From NCBI GenBank assembly GCA_003598065.1, contig QZKR01000152.1, forward strand, positions 1 to 64,000: DNA of 64,000 nucleotides, read 5' to 3'. A model generated the notes under the pieces. The model was not told the origin of the DNA, ran no database searches, and worked only from the letters and a program-made list of their open reading frames with translations. The DNA comes from Myxococcales bacterium. GTDB lineage: Bacteria; Myxococcota_A; SURF-8. How positions within the stretch are numbered: position 1 is the stretch's first letter; each line of letters opens with the position of its first letter. A program made the position numbers and the translations under genes. Below, piece after piece: positions 32,157 through 41,580 of the stretch.

Positions 32157-33983
32157 ATGAACCGTCCGCCCGGCCTGGGGCGGGCGTTGGCGGCGCTCCT
32201 CGTGGCGGCGGCGGCGGTTTTGGCCTATTTCAACGCCGCGCCTCCGATCGCCCTATACGACGACGCCCTCTTCGTGCCGAATCACTTCGGCCTCGATTTT
32301 GGCTCCATCGTGCGATTGTTCACCGAGGATAGCTGGATCAGCGCCGGCCATCCGATGGGAGTGTACCGGCCGCTCACGCTGTTCACCTTCGCCGTGGATC
32401 AAGCGGCTTTCGGTCCGAACGTCAGCGGTTTCCACATCACCAACATCCTTCTGCACGTCGGCGCATGTCTGCTGCTGTATGGACTTCTTTGCTCGCTGCT
32501 GCGGACAAGGCCACTGAAAGACGGTGGCGATGAACCCCTCTCCGCTGCAACGTTCGCCGCCGCCGTCGTCGCCGCCTGCGTCTTCGCCGTCCATCCCATT
32601 CACACCGAAGCCGTCGATTCGATCTTCAACCGTTCGGAGATCCTCGCCGCTATCGGCGTGCTGGCCGGGCTCTGGAGTCTTGCCGCCTGGTCGGAAAGGA
32701 AACCGCGACGGGCCTGGTTTGGGGCGGCCGCCTGTTATTTTCTGGCCTTGCTCTGCCGCGAAAGCGCGGTTTCTTTCCCTGTTCTGGCGGGTCTTCTGCT
32801 GTGGCTGCTCGATCGCGGCCAAAGGAGACGCGGCCTGGCGAAGCGTCTTCTCCCGGTCGCATGGCTGGCTCTGCCGTTGGCGATCTACTTCGCGATGCGT
32901 CACGCGGCGCTTTCCGCGCCGCCCGCCGACATCGGGCCGCTTTTGTCGGAGGAGCCGCCCGGAGACTTGGGATCGCGGCTGCTCTTCACCTTGGCGTCCC
33001 TGCGCGAGTACCTCCGCATGATCGTCTGGCCTCATCCCTTGCGGGTGAGCTACGAAAATTTCCAGGCCATCGGCAACGTCGGAATCGGAATCCACCTGGC
33101 CGTCCTGGCCCTTGCCGTCTGGGCCCGCCGCCGCGCGCCCGGCCTGACGTTCGGCATCGCTTTTTTCTACCTGGCGCTCCTCCCCTCGACCCGCCTGTTG
33201 ACGTCGCCTCATTTCTCCGTCTCCGTCGCGGGGCACGAATTGTTCAGGCCCGGCTCCGGTCTGAACAAAGTCGCCGAGCGCTACGCGTACATGCCGTCGG
33301 CAGGGCTTGCCGCCCCGCTCGCCTTCGGCCTGGCCGCCCTGGGAAGGTATTTTTCCGCGTCGCCGTCGCGTTCCCGACGCAAAATTGGCGTTCTGTCCAT
33401 CATGATTGTGGGTCTCGGTTCGGCGCTGCTCTTGACGCCGTTGACCCTGTCCCGAAATGTGCAATGGCGCAACGAAGTGGACCTCTGGGAAGCCGAGGTG
33501 ATGGCGGACCCTACGAACCCGGACGCCTGGCGGCTCGTCATCATTCCCTATCTCAACGTGGGCCGCAATGAACAGGCGGCGGCCATCTGCGACATCGTCG
33601 CACCCAAATATCGTGTCAGCCCCCTCTTTCACCACAACTGCGGCCTGGCCTATGTTCGCGTCCGCCGTTTCACGGATGCGGAAGCCGCCTATAAAAGGGC
33701 GCTCGACGGCGGGCTGACGTTTGCGCATGTCAACCTGGCGGTGCTGTACCGCAAGATGGGCCGCGAACGGGACTCGGAAGCGGAGTCCCGGCTGGCCGTC
33801 GAAGCGGAAACGGACCCTGCGGTGCGCCATTTCCGCCGCGGCCAGATGCTGAAACTGCTTCATCGCCACCGATGGGCCGAAGCTCGAAATGAATTCGAAC
33901 AGGCGCTGAAACTCCAGCCAAACTTTACGGATGCGGCGGAATTGCTCAAAGAACTGGACGGCGTTGAAAATCCCCGCCCATGA
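32157..33983 (+). CDS. TMTC-like membrane protein with C-terminal TPRs
   Basis: A 608-residue inner-membrane protein. The N-terminal 400 residues carry about ten helices and the signature YDDALFVPNHFG, then HPMGVYRPLTLFTFAVDQAAFG and FHITNILLHVGACLLLY, typical of the DUF1736/TMTC group of O-mannosyltransferase-like GT-C proteins. The pair HPIHTEAVDSIFNRSEILA is also characteristic. The last 190 residues form about four TPRs (NCGLAYVRVRRFTDAEAAYKRAL and similar). It probably transfers a lipid-linked sugar to an exported protein or polymer. The ATG at 32157 follows GGAGGGAAAGG. A TATAAT at 32023 may be its -10 box. Confidence 0.82.
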   Translation: MNRPPGLGRALAALLVAAAAVLAYFNAAPPIALYDDALFVPNHFGLDFGSIVRLFTEDSWISAGHPMGVYRPLTLFTFAVDQAAFGPNVSGFHITNILLHVGACLLLYGLLCSLLRTRPLKDGGDEPLSAATFAAAVVAACVFAVHPIHTEAVDSIFNRSEILAAIGVLAGLWSLAAWSERKPRRAWFGAAACYFLALLCRESAVSFPVLAGLLLWLLDRGQRRRGLAKRLLPVAWLALPLAIYFAMRHAALSAPPADIGPLLSEEPPGDLGSRLLFTLASLREYLRMIVWPHPLRVSYENFQAIGNVGIGIHLAVLALAVWARRRAPGLTFGIAFFYLALLPSTRLLTSPHFSVSVAGHELFRPGSGLNKVAERYAYMPSAGLAAPLAFGLAALGRYFSASPSRSRRKIGVLSIMIVGLGSALLLTPLTLSRNVQWRNEVDLWEAEVMADPTNPDAWRLVIIPYLNVGRNEQAAAICDIVAPKYRVSPLFHHNCGLAYVRVRRFTDAEAAYKRALDGGLTFAHVNLAVLYRKMGRERDSEAESRLAVEAETDPAVRHFRRGQMLKLLHRHRWAEARNEFEQALKLQPNFTDAAELLKELDGVENPRP

Positions 33984-34040
33984 ACGCGGCTGGGTCGCTG
34001 TCGCCGAAGCGACCCTTGTCACGATCATGGTCAAATCCGC

Positions 34041-34070
34041 TTGCGCCCGACGGCGGTATGCCGCTAAACT
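34041..34070 (+). promoter_or_regulatory. Candidate promoter of the DUF5989 gene
   Basis: TTGCGC at 34041-34046 and TAAACT at 34065-34070, 18 bp apart, 35 bp before the ATG. The same TTGCGC and TAnnnT pair recurs before the HdrD-like and UspA genes. Confidence 0.45.
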
Positions 34071-34104
34071 GTCGCATCATCGAACGGAGACGAAGGACGA
34101 ACTC

Positions 34105-34263
34105 ATGGGATCGCTGTCCGTCGCCAGGGAATTGTGGGAATTTTTGAAGGTGCGCAAGAAGTTCTGGCTTGCGCCGATCATCCTGCTCTTGCTGATGCTG
34201 GGCGCGTTGATCGTTTTCACCGAAAGCTCGGCGCTCGCCCCCTTCATCTACGCGCTGTTTTAG
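34105..34263 (+). CDS. DUF5989 family small membrane protein
   Basis: A 52-residue single-pass membrane protein: MGSLSVARELWEFLKVRKK, a helix LAPIILLLLMLGALIVF, and a short tail ending APFIYALF. This is the whole of the DUF5989 family, which often lies beside SxtJ-like and carbamoyltransferase genes in polysaccharide or glycosylation loci. The ATG at 34105 is the family start; a longer in-frame reading from 33931 overlaps the preceding gene. Function is unknown. It converges on the NDP-sugar dehydratase gene. Confidence 0.8.
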   Translation: MGSLSVARELWEFLKVRKKFWLAPIILLLLMLGALIVFTESSALAPFIYALF

Positions 34264-34275
34264 AGCAAAGGAGAA

Positions 34276-36225
34276 TCAGCGCGGCGTCGCCTCGCCCGCG
34301 AGGCTTTGCGCCGCCTGAACCTTCTCCGCTTCGGCTTCTTCCGCGGTGAGCCGTTCCGGCCGGCGGGGTTCGAACGCCGCTTCGGGGACGATCCGCCGGA
34401 GAGCCTGGCGCACGGTGGCCACGCAATTGGTGTGCGTCACCTGTTTCAAGGCGTCGATCGCCGCCGCGAGATCGTCGAAGGGCAAAGGCGTTTCTTTGCC
34501 GATATAGATCTTCGGATGGCGGGTTTTCTCCGCCCGCTCGTTGTCCAGCGCAATCTGCTCGAAAAGTTTTTCGCCCGGCCGGACGCCGGTGAAAACGATG
34601 TCCACGTCGGCGTAAGGCCGCAGCCCGCTGTAAACGATCATGTCCTCGGCAAGCTGGAGAATGGACACCGGCTCGCCCATGTCGAGGATGAAGATGTCGC
34701 CCCGCCCGCCCAGGCTTGCCGCCTGGAGGACAAGCTGACTGGCCTCGGGGATGGTCATGAAGTAGCGCTTCATCTCCGGGTGAGTGACCGTCACCGGTCC
34801 GCCCTTGGCGATCTGCGACTTGAATACCGGGATCACCGAGCCTACCGAACCCAGGACGTTGCCGAAACGCACGGTGACGAAGTCGCGGCCCGTCTTCTGC
34901 GCCAGCGCCTGCACGTAACGCTCGGCCACGCGCTTGGTTGCGCCCATCACCGAGGTCGGGTTCACCGCTTTGTCGGTGGAGATGAAGATGAACTTCTCCA
35001 CCCCGCGCTCTGCGGCGAGATCGGCGACGTTTTTGGTGCCGAAAATGTTGTTTTTCACCGCCTCGCCCGGATTGAGCTCCATCAGCGGGACATGCTTGTG
35101 CGCGGCGGCATGGATGACGACGTCGGGCTTGTGTGTTTTGAAAATATCGGCCGTGCGTCCCGCGTCGGTCACGTCGCCGATCGCCGCGACCACGGTCTGG
35201 CCGGGGAACTGATCGCGCAGCTCGCGGTCGATTTCGAACAGGCCGAACTCCGTCTGATCCAGAAGAATGAGCGCCTTGGGGGCGAAGCGGCACACCTGGC
35301 GGCACATCTCCGAACCGATCGAACCGCCCGCGCCGGTGACGAGAATGCGCCGTCCGTTCAGAAAAGCCGCAATCGACGCAGCGTCCAGCGTCACGGGGGC
35401 GCGGCCGAGCAAATCCTCCGGCTGCACGTCGCGGATGCGCGATACGCTCACGCTGCCGTCGATCAGTTCGTAGATGCCGGGGACGATCTTTGTCGGCAGG
35501 CCGGTTTTGTCGCAAAACGCCTTGATGCGCCGCATCTCCTGGCCCGTCGCCGAGGCGACGCTGATCAGCAGCAAATCGGCCTTGGCGCGTTCGATGAACT
35601 GCGGCAGATAATCGAGCGAACCCAAAACCTTGACGCCGCCGACGATCATTTCGTTTTTCGCCGGGTCGTCGTCAACGAAACCTACGGGGGTCATGCCCAG
35701 GTCTTTTCGCTGCGACAGTTCCCGGGCGACGATGTGCCCCGCCCGCCCCGCGCCGATCAGCAGCACGCGTCGCAGGGCCGCCGTGTCGCCCGGCCGGCGC
35801 GACTGGCGGCTGTCCTGCCATTCCACGCTCGCGCGCCTCAGCGCCCGCACGCCCACCGTGCCCAGAAAAACGAGCATGAAGTTGATCGCCGTCACCGAAA
35901 GCGGCACGCGGCCATACATGTAGGCGTCGGGCAGGATCAGACGGGCGATAACGAGCGCGGCCGCGACTGCGCCGTGGGCGAGGGCGAAGCCGGAGATGTC
36001 GCGCAAACTGACGAAGCGCCAGACGTAGCGATGCACGCCGACGCCAAAATAGACGACGAGCGTAAACAGCGTCACGTAGGGAATCTGAAAAATCATGTGC
36101 TTGAGGGGTTGGCCATCCGGAAACCCCTCGAAACGCAGAATATAGGCCGCCACGAACGAAGCGGCGATGATCGCTACGTCGATCAGGTACTGCAGCGAGC
36201 GATTGACGAAAATGGTCGGGCTCAC
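34276..36225 (-). CDS. Membrane NDP-sugar 4,6-dehydratase/epimerase (WbpM/CapD-like)
   Basis: A 649-residue inner-membrane protein. Four N-terminal helices (residues 1-140) are followed by a CoA-binding-type Rossmann domain (RRVLLIGAGRAGHIVAREL near 175) and a C-terminal SDR domain (ILVTGAGGSIGSEMCRQV near 295). The SDR active-site region FISTDKAVNPTSVMGATKR has the Met and Lys in place of the usual Tyr-xxx-Lys, as in WbpM, FlaA1 and PglF. Such enzymes make 4-keto-6-deoxy UDP-sugars for O-antigen, capsule or glycoprotein glycans. The GTG at 36225 with GGAAGGA is preferred; an in-frame ATG at 36267 is the alternative. Confidence 0.93.
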   Translation of the reverse strand: MSPTIFVNRSLQYLIDVAIIAASFVAAYILRFEGFPDGQPLKHMIFQIPYVTLFTLVVYFGVGVHRYVWRFVSLRDISGFALAHGAVAAALVIARLILPDAYMYGRVPLSVTAINFMLVFLGTVGVRALRRASVEWQDSRQSRRPGDTAALRRVLLIGAGRAGHIVARELSQRKDLGMTPVGFVDDDPAKNEMIVGGVKVLGSLDYLPQFIERAKADLLLISVASATGQEMRRIKAFCDKTGLPTKIVPGIYELIDGSVSVSRIRDVQPEDLLGRAPVTLDAASIAAFLNGRRILVTGAGGSIGSEMCRQVCRFAPKALILLDQTEFGLFEIDRELRDQFPGQTVVAAIGDVTDAGRTADIFKTHKPDVVIHAAAHKHVPLMELNPGEAVKNNIFGTKNVADLAAERGVEKFIFISTDKAVNPTSVMGATKRVAERYVQALAQKTGRDFVTVRFGNVLGSVGSVIPVFKSQIAKGGPVTVTHPEMKRYFMTIPEASQLVLQAASLGGRGDIFILDMGEPVSILQLAEDMIVYSGLRPYADVDIVFTGVRPGEKLFEQIALDNERAEKTRHPKIYIGKETPLPFDDLAAAIDALKQVTHTNCVATVRQALRRIVPEAAFEPRRPERLTAEEAEAEKVQAAQSLAGEATPR

Positions 36226-36411
36226 ACGTTGTCCTTCCGCCGGCCGACTGCAGCCAGAGCCTACCACGACGAGCCGAAAGGCTCAATGCACAAGATAAGT
36301 TCCATCCGAAAGGGATTCGGCGCAAGAAAAGAGCGCCGCCCATGCCGACGCGCCGGATTTCCGCCGATCACGACAACTCCAGGGAATTTCAGGGTACATT
36401 CGTCGCGTGTC

Positions 36412-36440
36412 TTGACGCCTTATGCTCCCCGTGTTATAAA
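36412..36440 (+). promoter_or_regulatory. Promoter of the lipoprotein-DUF1302-DUF1329-MMPL operon
   Basis: TTGACG at 36412-36417 and TATAAA at 36435-36440 with the ideal 17-bp spacer. The gap 36226-36630 holds no gene; the leader would be about 185 nt, long enough for a regulatory structure, but none was recognised. Confidence 0.7.
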
Positions 36441-36630
36441 ATCTTCGTTTTCTGAGCAGTTAGACAATCTGACGCCGGCGATGCGCCCAAATGGACGCGG
36501 CGCTTCCCCCGCGCTTTTCCGGGAAGTGGGCGATGCGTCGGGATTTCCCTGCCCCGGTTGAGCCGACTGGCATGTCGAAGACATAGGGGAAAGAGCAACC
36601 ACCATCCACCATTCAGAAGGAGACCTGACA

Positions 36631-37428
36631 ATGAAAAAGCACCTGTTTGCTCTCCTGGTTCTCGTTTCGCTTCTCTTCATTATCACCGCCTGCGACGATT
36701 CCAGCGACAACGGCGCCACGGACGGCGATGGCGAAACCAAAACCTTCATGGCGTGGGTCGCCGATTTCAAGAGCGACGCGCCTACTGCCGGCGTGGAAGT
36801 GTGGGTCGTCAGCGAGGAGACCGGCGAAATCCTGGAAGACCTCGGTTCGCAGGTGTCCGACGCCGAAGGCTGGGTCGAATTCACCAACATTCCCAGCGAT
36901 GCGAACACGATCGGCTTCCTATGCAAAGGCGCGGAAGGCCAGTCCGTTGACACCTACCAGTTCAACATCAAAGCCGACGCGCAGGACGAGAAACTGTGGA
37001 GCGTGGACAAGGTCACCTACGAGACCGCGCCCTTGGCCGCCGGCCTGCGTCTGGACAAAAGCAAGGGCGTCGTCGCCGGCGCGTTCTACTGGTGCACGAA
37101 CCAAACCCAACGCGAGGAAGGTTTCTGCGCGCAGGAAAACGAGGAAATCGTCGGCTGCGGCGCCGTCGCCACCGACCCGGTCACCGAGGACATCCGCTAT
37201 TTCAACGACAGCCGCCTGCCCGTCGCCCTCGACAAACGCCCGAACGTCAATCCGCTCAACGGCTATTTCATCGGCGCCAACATGGCGGAGGGCAAAGTGA
37301 CGCTGACGGGTCTGGCGGACGGCGAAGCGGTCGGCACGACCCCCATCTGGTCCAAGGGCAATTCGATCTGCATCGCCAACATCTACGCCACAACCGATTC
37401 CAACCCCAGCCCGGAAGGTTGCGAATAA
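36631..37428 (+). CDS. Lipoprotein heading the DUF1302/DUF1329 operon
   Basis: A 265-residue exported lipoprotein: signal peptide with lipobox IITAC, a short acidic spacer DDSSDNGATDGDGE, then a likely beta-sandwich (TAGVEVWVVSEETGEILED, then QVSDAEGWVEFTNIPSDANT resembles a carboxypeptidase-regulatory-like fold). Four Cys in the second half (FYWCTNQ, GFCAQ, VGCGAV, NSICIAN) may form disulfides. No family is recognised for the rest. It precedes the DUF1302 gene by 61 bp and shares its promoter, so it may be a surface-exposed accessory of the same export system. A GGAG-type site precedes the ATG. Confidence 0.8.
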   Translation: MKKHLFALLVLVSLLFIITACDDSSDNGATDGDGETKTFMAWVADFKSDAPTAGVEVWVVSEETGEILEDLGSQVSDAEGWVEFTNIPSDANTIGFLCKGAEGQSVDTYQFNIKADAQDEKLWSVDKVTYETAPLAAGLRLDKSKGVVAGAFYWCTNQTQREEGFCAQENEEIVGCGAVATDPVTEDIRYFNDSRLPVALDKRPNVNPLNGYFIGANMAEGKVTLTGLADGEAVGTTPIWSKGNSICIANIYATTDSNPSPEGCE

Positions 37429-37489
37429 CACCCGGACGCGCCGGGGCGGATCGCCCGCCCCGGCCTTTACTGCGTGAGAGGAGGTTGGC

Positions 37490-39151
37490 GTGACCCCGAC
37501 CCGACTCAGAGGAATCCCTCTCGTTTTGGCGCTCGGTCTTGTGCTTCTCGCCGCGCCGGCGCGGAGCCAGGAGAAGGAATTCGAGATTTCGGGCTATGTC
37601 CAGATGCAGGCAGGCGTGTTCGTGCCTTTGGCCTCGCAGGTTTTCAAAGACTACGACAACGAAGCCTACATCGCCATCAAGAAGGCTGGCGTCAACGAAT
37701 ACCAATACGATCAGCCCTGCGACCCGGTCAACAGCCCGCGCATTCCCTGCACCGTCAAAAACCACGGCTCGAAGGCCGGCAAGCTGTCGATGATGCGCAG
37801 CAGCATCGACTTGATGGCCGATTGGCGTCCGGAAGAGCATGTCACCATCCACGCCGTCGTGCGGCTGGTGGGATCGTTAAAACTGGAGGTGGACGCCTAC
37901 GCCCAGCCGCCCTCCTTCCCGGAAGGCGTGGACCGGCGCACACACGCCATCGATTACGCCTGGCGCGAACACTACAACCAGGCGGACCTGCGCGAATTCT
38001 ACATCGACATCGAAACCACCGACTGGCTCAGCTTCCGCGTCGGACGTCAGCAAGTGGTGTGGGGCGACATCAACTCGATGCGGCTTCTGGACGTCGTCAA
38101 CCCGGAAGACACGACCTGGCATTTCGGTCCGCTGGAATCCTTTGAGGATACGCGCATCCCGCTCTGGGCGGTCAAGACGATGTTCGAGATGCATGACATC
38201 GACCATTCGCTGGAGTTGCTGTGGGTGCCGGGTATCGATCGGTCGGAGGATACGGTCAATGTGCCGCTGACGCTCGTCGGCGCATGGGGCCTGCCGCTGA
38301 CCAACACCCCCTCGCCCTATCTCATCGACGAGAAAGTTTTCCTTTACCCCGGCAACGTGATCGAGGACCAGCGGGTGGGCGTGCGTTGGCGCGGCAACAT
38401 CGTCCCCGAGTCGTCGTATGCGTTCATGTACTACTACACGCACCAGATGACGCCGCCGATCCCTCTCTATTACGACCAGATGCCCACCGAGGGCGGCTTC
38501 TTCGATCCCGACCACCTCAAGACCCTGTATCTGGGATTCCCACGCCAGCACATCGCCGGCATGAGCCTCGACTACAGTTTCGACAATCCGATCGGCATGG
38601 TGGCCAAGCTGGAGGCGTCGGTGGAGCCGAACCGCACCTTCCCGCGTCAGTCCACCACTCGCAGCACCCACCTCGATACGGAATACGGCTCGGGGTTGGA
38701 GCGCGTGATTTTCGATGTGCCCACCAAGCCGGTGCTCAACTATGCCGTACAGCTGATGCGGCCGACGATGATCCGTTGGCTCAACCCGACGCAAAATTTC
38801 CTGATCGTGGGTCAGTTCTCCCATTCGGTGGTCTTCAATCTCTCCGAAAACGACAAGATCGACCTGGTCCAGATCCCCGGCTACAACAACTACAAGGTTG
38901 CGATGCACTCGTTCCAGGGCGTGTTCGTTTTCGGCACGACCTATCTGCATGGCTTGTTGTCGCCGCGGCTGACGGCGGCTTACATCCATCCGGAAAGCGG
39001 CTTCATCGCCGGCCAGCTGGATTTGCGGCTGGGGCGCAACTGGCGGTTGCGTTTCGAGATCACCGACTTCTTCGGGGCCGATCCGTTCAAGGCGCTGGGT
39101 CTTTTCCGCGACCGCGACGAGATCAACCTGAGGATCCGTTATCAGTTCTGA
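37490..39151 (+). CDS. DUF1302 family outer-membrane beta-barrel protein
   Basis: A 553-residue outer-membrane protein with a cleaved signal peptide (ending APARSQ). It shows FEISGYVQMQAGVF, then LREFYIDIETTDWLSFRVGRQQVVWGD and alternating-hydrophobicity strands ending LRIRYQF with a C-terminal Phe, the usual barrel terminus. The GRQQVVWG motif is characteristic of DUF1302. The family is a presumed porin or channel for hydrophobic compounds. The GTG at 37490 with GAGGAGG is the only reasonable start. DUF1329 follows 69 bp downstream. Confidence 0.88.
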   Translation: MTPTRLRGIPLVLALGLVLLAAPARSQEKEFEISGYVQMQAGVFVPLASQVFKDYDNEAYIAIKKAGVNEYQYDQPCDPVNSPRIPCTVKNHGSKAGKLSMMRSSIDLMADWRPEEHVTIHAVVRLVGSLKLEVDAYAQPPSFPEGVDRRTHAIDYAWREHYNQADLREFYIDIETTDWLSFRVGRQQVVWGDINSMRLLDVVNPEDTTWHFGPLESFEDTRIPLWAVKTMFEMHDIDHSLELLWVPGIDRSEDTVNVPLTLVGAWGLPLTNTPSPYLIDEKVFLYPGNVIEDQRVGVRWRGNIVPESSYAFMYYYTHQMTPPIPLYYDQMPTEGGFFDPDHLKTLYLGFPRQHIAGMSLDYSFDNPIGMVAKLEASVEPNRTFPRQSTTRSTHLDTEYGSGLERVIFDVPTKPVLNYAVQLMRPTMIRWLNPTQNFLIVGQFSHSVVFNLSENDKIDLVQIPGYNNYKVAMHSFQGVFVFGTTYLHGLLSPRLTAAYIHPESGFIAGQLDLRLGRNWRLRFEITDFFGADPFKALGLFRDRDEINLRIRYQF

Positions 39152-39220
39152 AAGCGTCAAAAAGCTCGCCGTCACGCGACGGAAAGCTTGCGAACTCCAA
39201 GCGAGTAGAAAGGAATCGTC

Positions 39221-40510
39221 ATGTGCAACGCAAGATGGTTATTCCTCCTCCTGACGGGCGGCCTGATGCTGTGGGCCGCCCCGGCGGCCGCCCAGGGGAC
39301 GCCCGGCCAGCCGATCACCGCCGATAACTGGGGCCAGGCGGTCGGCTTCGCGCCTGATCTAAACGCGGTCAAGGTGTCGCCGGGAGCAACGGTTTCCAGC
39401 GCCAATTTCGCGCAATGGAAACACGCCTTGCCGGAGACGTTCGATCTGTTGGTGAATAAATACAAGCTGAAACTGACCCTTCAGAACTACAAGCCGATGT
39501 ATCCTTCCGTGGGTTACATCGAAGCGACCAACAAGTACGCGGGACAGCCGCAGCTGATCGACACCGGCAGCGACTTTCGCAAGATCGGATTGAAAAACTA
39601 TACGGGAGGCCTGCCTTTCCCCAACCCGAAAAGCGGCATCGAGGTGGCCTGGGACTACATTTACAGCTACACGGGCGACGACGGGGACCTTTATTACGCC
39701 GTCTACTGGATCGACGCCAACAGCGGCGTGCAGCATTTCGAGGAGTGGCGCTGGTACTTCATCATCCGCGCCATGTTCCGCACCGACCTGGACCCCAAGC
39801 CGAACATCCCGAAGTTCGAAAAGGAAGGCATCCAGTACGCCTCGATCACCTACGCCCTCTCCCCGGCCGACAAGAAGGGCTTCGGCGCGCTGTACAGCCG
39901 GAACGTCGAACCGCGCGACCAGCAGGGCCACATTTACGTTCCGGCGATGAAGCGCGTCCTGCGCAACACCTTCGGCACCCGCGGCGACACCTGGAACTCG
40001 ACGGACCTGCTCTACGAGGACGTGCGCGGCTACATGGGCTACCCGGAGTGGATGAACTGGAAGCTCCTCGGCAAAAAAACCTATCTCATGCCGATGCGCG
40101 CCGACATCAAACTGGGCAAGGACCAGGCCAACAAAACTTACGACTTCGCCAACTATCCGCACTGGAATCCCAACATGAAGTGGGAGCCTCGGCCGGTGTA
40201 CGTGGTCGAGGTGACGCCGAAACTGAAGGATTACCCCTACAGCCGGATGAACATGTACATCGACGCCGAGACCTATATGATTCTTTACAAGGAAAGTTTC
40301 GACAAGAAGGGTCAGATCTGGAAACTCCTGATCACCGGCTTCAACGAGCCCCAGGACATGAACTCCTCGCCGCCGGTGTACGCCACGCAGCTCGTCATCG
40401 ACGTGCAGGCGGAACACGCCACGGCGTTCCCGATTTACGAGTACAAGTCCAACCAGAATCTGAATCCCGACGAGTTTACGGAAAGCGTTCTGCGAAAGAG
40501 GGGTAGATAA
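39221..40510 (+). CDS. DUF1329 family periplasmic (LolA-fold) protein
   Basis: A 429-residue exported protein with signal peptide ending APAAAQG. The DUF1329 pattern is clear: YVGYIEATNKY-like segment, GLPFPNPKSGIEVAWDYIYSY, then PADKKGFGALYSRN and a C-terminal part with PVYVVEVTPKLKDYPYSRMN. The fold is related to LolA/LolB and probably carries a lipid or another hydrophobic ligand across the periplasm. In many proteobacteria it occurs with DUF1302, YCF48-like and RND genes, as here. The stop codon overlaps the ATG of the next gene by 1 bp. Confidence 0.9.
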   Translation: MCNARWLFLLLTGGLMLWAAPAAAQGTPGQPITADNWGQAVGFAPDLNAVKVSPGATVSSANFAQWKHALPETFDLLVNKYKLKLTLQNYKPMYPSVGYIEATNKYAGQPQLIDTGSDFRKIGLKNYTGGLPFPNPKSGIEVAWDYIYSYTGDDGDLYYAVYWIDANSGVQHFEEWRWYFIIRAMFRTDLDPKPNIPKFEKEGIQYASITYALSPADKKGFGALYSRNVEPRDQQGHIYVPAMKRVLRNTFGTRGDTWNSTDLLYEDVRGYMGYPEWMNWKLLGKKTYLMPMRADIKLGKDQANKTYDFANYPHWNPNMKWEPRPVYVVEVTPKLKDYPYSRMNMYIDAETYMILYKESFDKKGQIWKLLITGFNEPQDMNSSPPVYATQLVIDVQAEHATAFPIYEYKSNQNLNPDEFTESVLRKRGR

Positions 40511-41577
40511 TGCGCTGCCTGCGGGGGGTCGGGGCTCTTGCGGTAGCCCTGCTCGTCGCCGGCTCGGCCTGGGCCGGCGACGGGGGGGCTGTCGCCTTCA
40601 ACTCGCGCGACAAATTCTACGACATCGTCGAATGGGACGGCGGGCTGTTCGTCGCCGGTTATCCCGGCTTTCTGTTGAAGACGGCGGACCGGGCGCAGAC
40701 CCTGGAGCCGCAGAAAACGGACACGGACCGCGCGCTGTTTTCCATGTCCGCTTTCGATGAAAAGATCGCTCTCGCCTCCGGCCCCGGCGGACTGATGCTG
40801 CGAACGGAGGACGGCGGAAAATCCTGGAGCAAGACGGAAACGGGCGTGCAGATTCCGTTGTTTTCGGTTTTCGCGCTCAAGGGCACGGCGAAGGCATGGG
40901 CGGTGGGCCTGTTCAACACGATCCTGCACAGCGCCGACCAGGGGAAAAGCTGGGCGCGGCAGGAACACCAGCTCCCCGAGGACACCGACGACGAACCGAC
41001 GTTGAACGCCGTATGGTTCATCGACGAGAACAACGGCGTCGCCGTGGGCGAATTCGGCGTCATCATCGCCACAAAGGATGGCGGCAAGACCTGGACCGAC
41101 CGCCGCAGTCCCGCGCCCGACGCGCTCTATGACATGGCCTTCACCGACGCCTTGCGCGGCGTGGCCGTCGGCTCCAAGGGAACGATCGCTTTCACGGCCG
41201 ACGGCGGTGCGACGTGGCGGGCCGTGCGCCTCGACACCGATCGCCACTTCTTCGGTCTGCACGTTCTGGGCGACATGCTGTACGTCGTCGGCCAGGACGG
41301 TTATTTCATCTCCCTGAGCCTCAAGGACAAGCTTTTCTCTTTCCCGTTCCCCGCGCCGGCGCAAGCCGCACCAGGGCTGGAGGGCGGAGAAGAAGGAGAA
41401 GCCGCGCCGCCGGAGCCGCCGCTGCTGGCGCTCAAGCCCTGGCGCACGGGCGTCTACACCTGGCTCGCCGCCGTGCGTTTCCTGTCGCCCGAGGAAGGAC
41501 TGGCCGCCGGCGGCCGGGGACGCATCCTGAAGACGACCGACGGCGGCAAGACCTGGACGAAGCTGACGGGGAGGTAA
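40510..41577 (+). CDS. YCF48-like beta-propeller protein
   Basis: A 355-residue exported protein with signal peptide ending GSAWAGD. At least five propeller blades end in the BNR-like motif: RTEDGGKSWSK, HSADQGKSWAR, ATKDGGKTWTD, FTADGGATWRA and KTTDGGKTWTK. This is the YCF48/HCF136 fold (photosystem II assembly factor family), here in a non-photosynthetic setting as a periplasmic scaffold. It lies between DUF1329 and the MMPL pump in the same operon. A Pro/Ala/Glu-rich loop of about 30 residues (QAAPGLEGGEEGEAAPPEPP) interrupts the last two blades. Confidence 0.9.
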   Translation: MRCLRGVGALAVALLVAGSAWAGDGGAVAFNSRDKFYDIVEWDGGLFVAGYPGFLLKTADRAQTLEPQKTDTDRALFSMSAFDEKIALASGPGGLMLRTEDGGKSWSKTETGVQIPLFSVFALKGTAKAWAVGLFNTILHSADQGKSWARQEHQLPEDTDDEPTLNAVWFIDENNGVAVGEFGVIIATKDGGKTWTDRRSPAPDALYDMAFTDALRGVAVGSKGTIAFTADGGATWRAVRLDTDRHFFGLHVLGDMLYVVGQDGYFISLSLKDKLFSFPFPAPAQAAPGLEGGEEGEAAPPEPPLLALKPWRTGVYTWLAAVRFLSPEEGLAAGGRGRILKTTDGGKTWTKLTGR

Positions 41578-41580
41578 GAC

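Noticed and set aside
34306-36561. A 751-residue open frame antisense to the NDP-sugar dehydratase gene
   Set aside because: It is the mirror of a strongly conserved gene, rich in Arg, His and Val as expected for reversed GC-rich codons, and shows no domain. The same holds for the long antisense frames at 16309-18468, 12681-14378, 25685-27613, 32253-34034 and 58248-60389.
40510-41577. Photosystem II assembly function for the YCF48-like protein
   Set aside because: Only the propeller fold is shared; there are no photosynthesis genes, and the operon context points to envelope transport.
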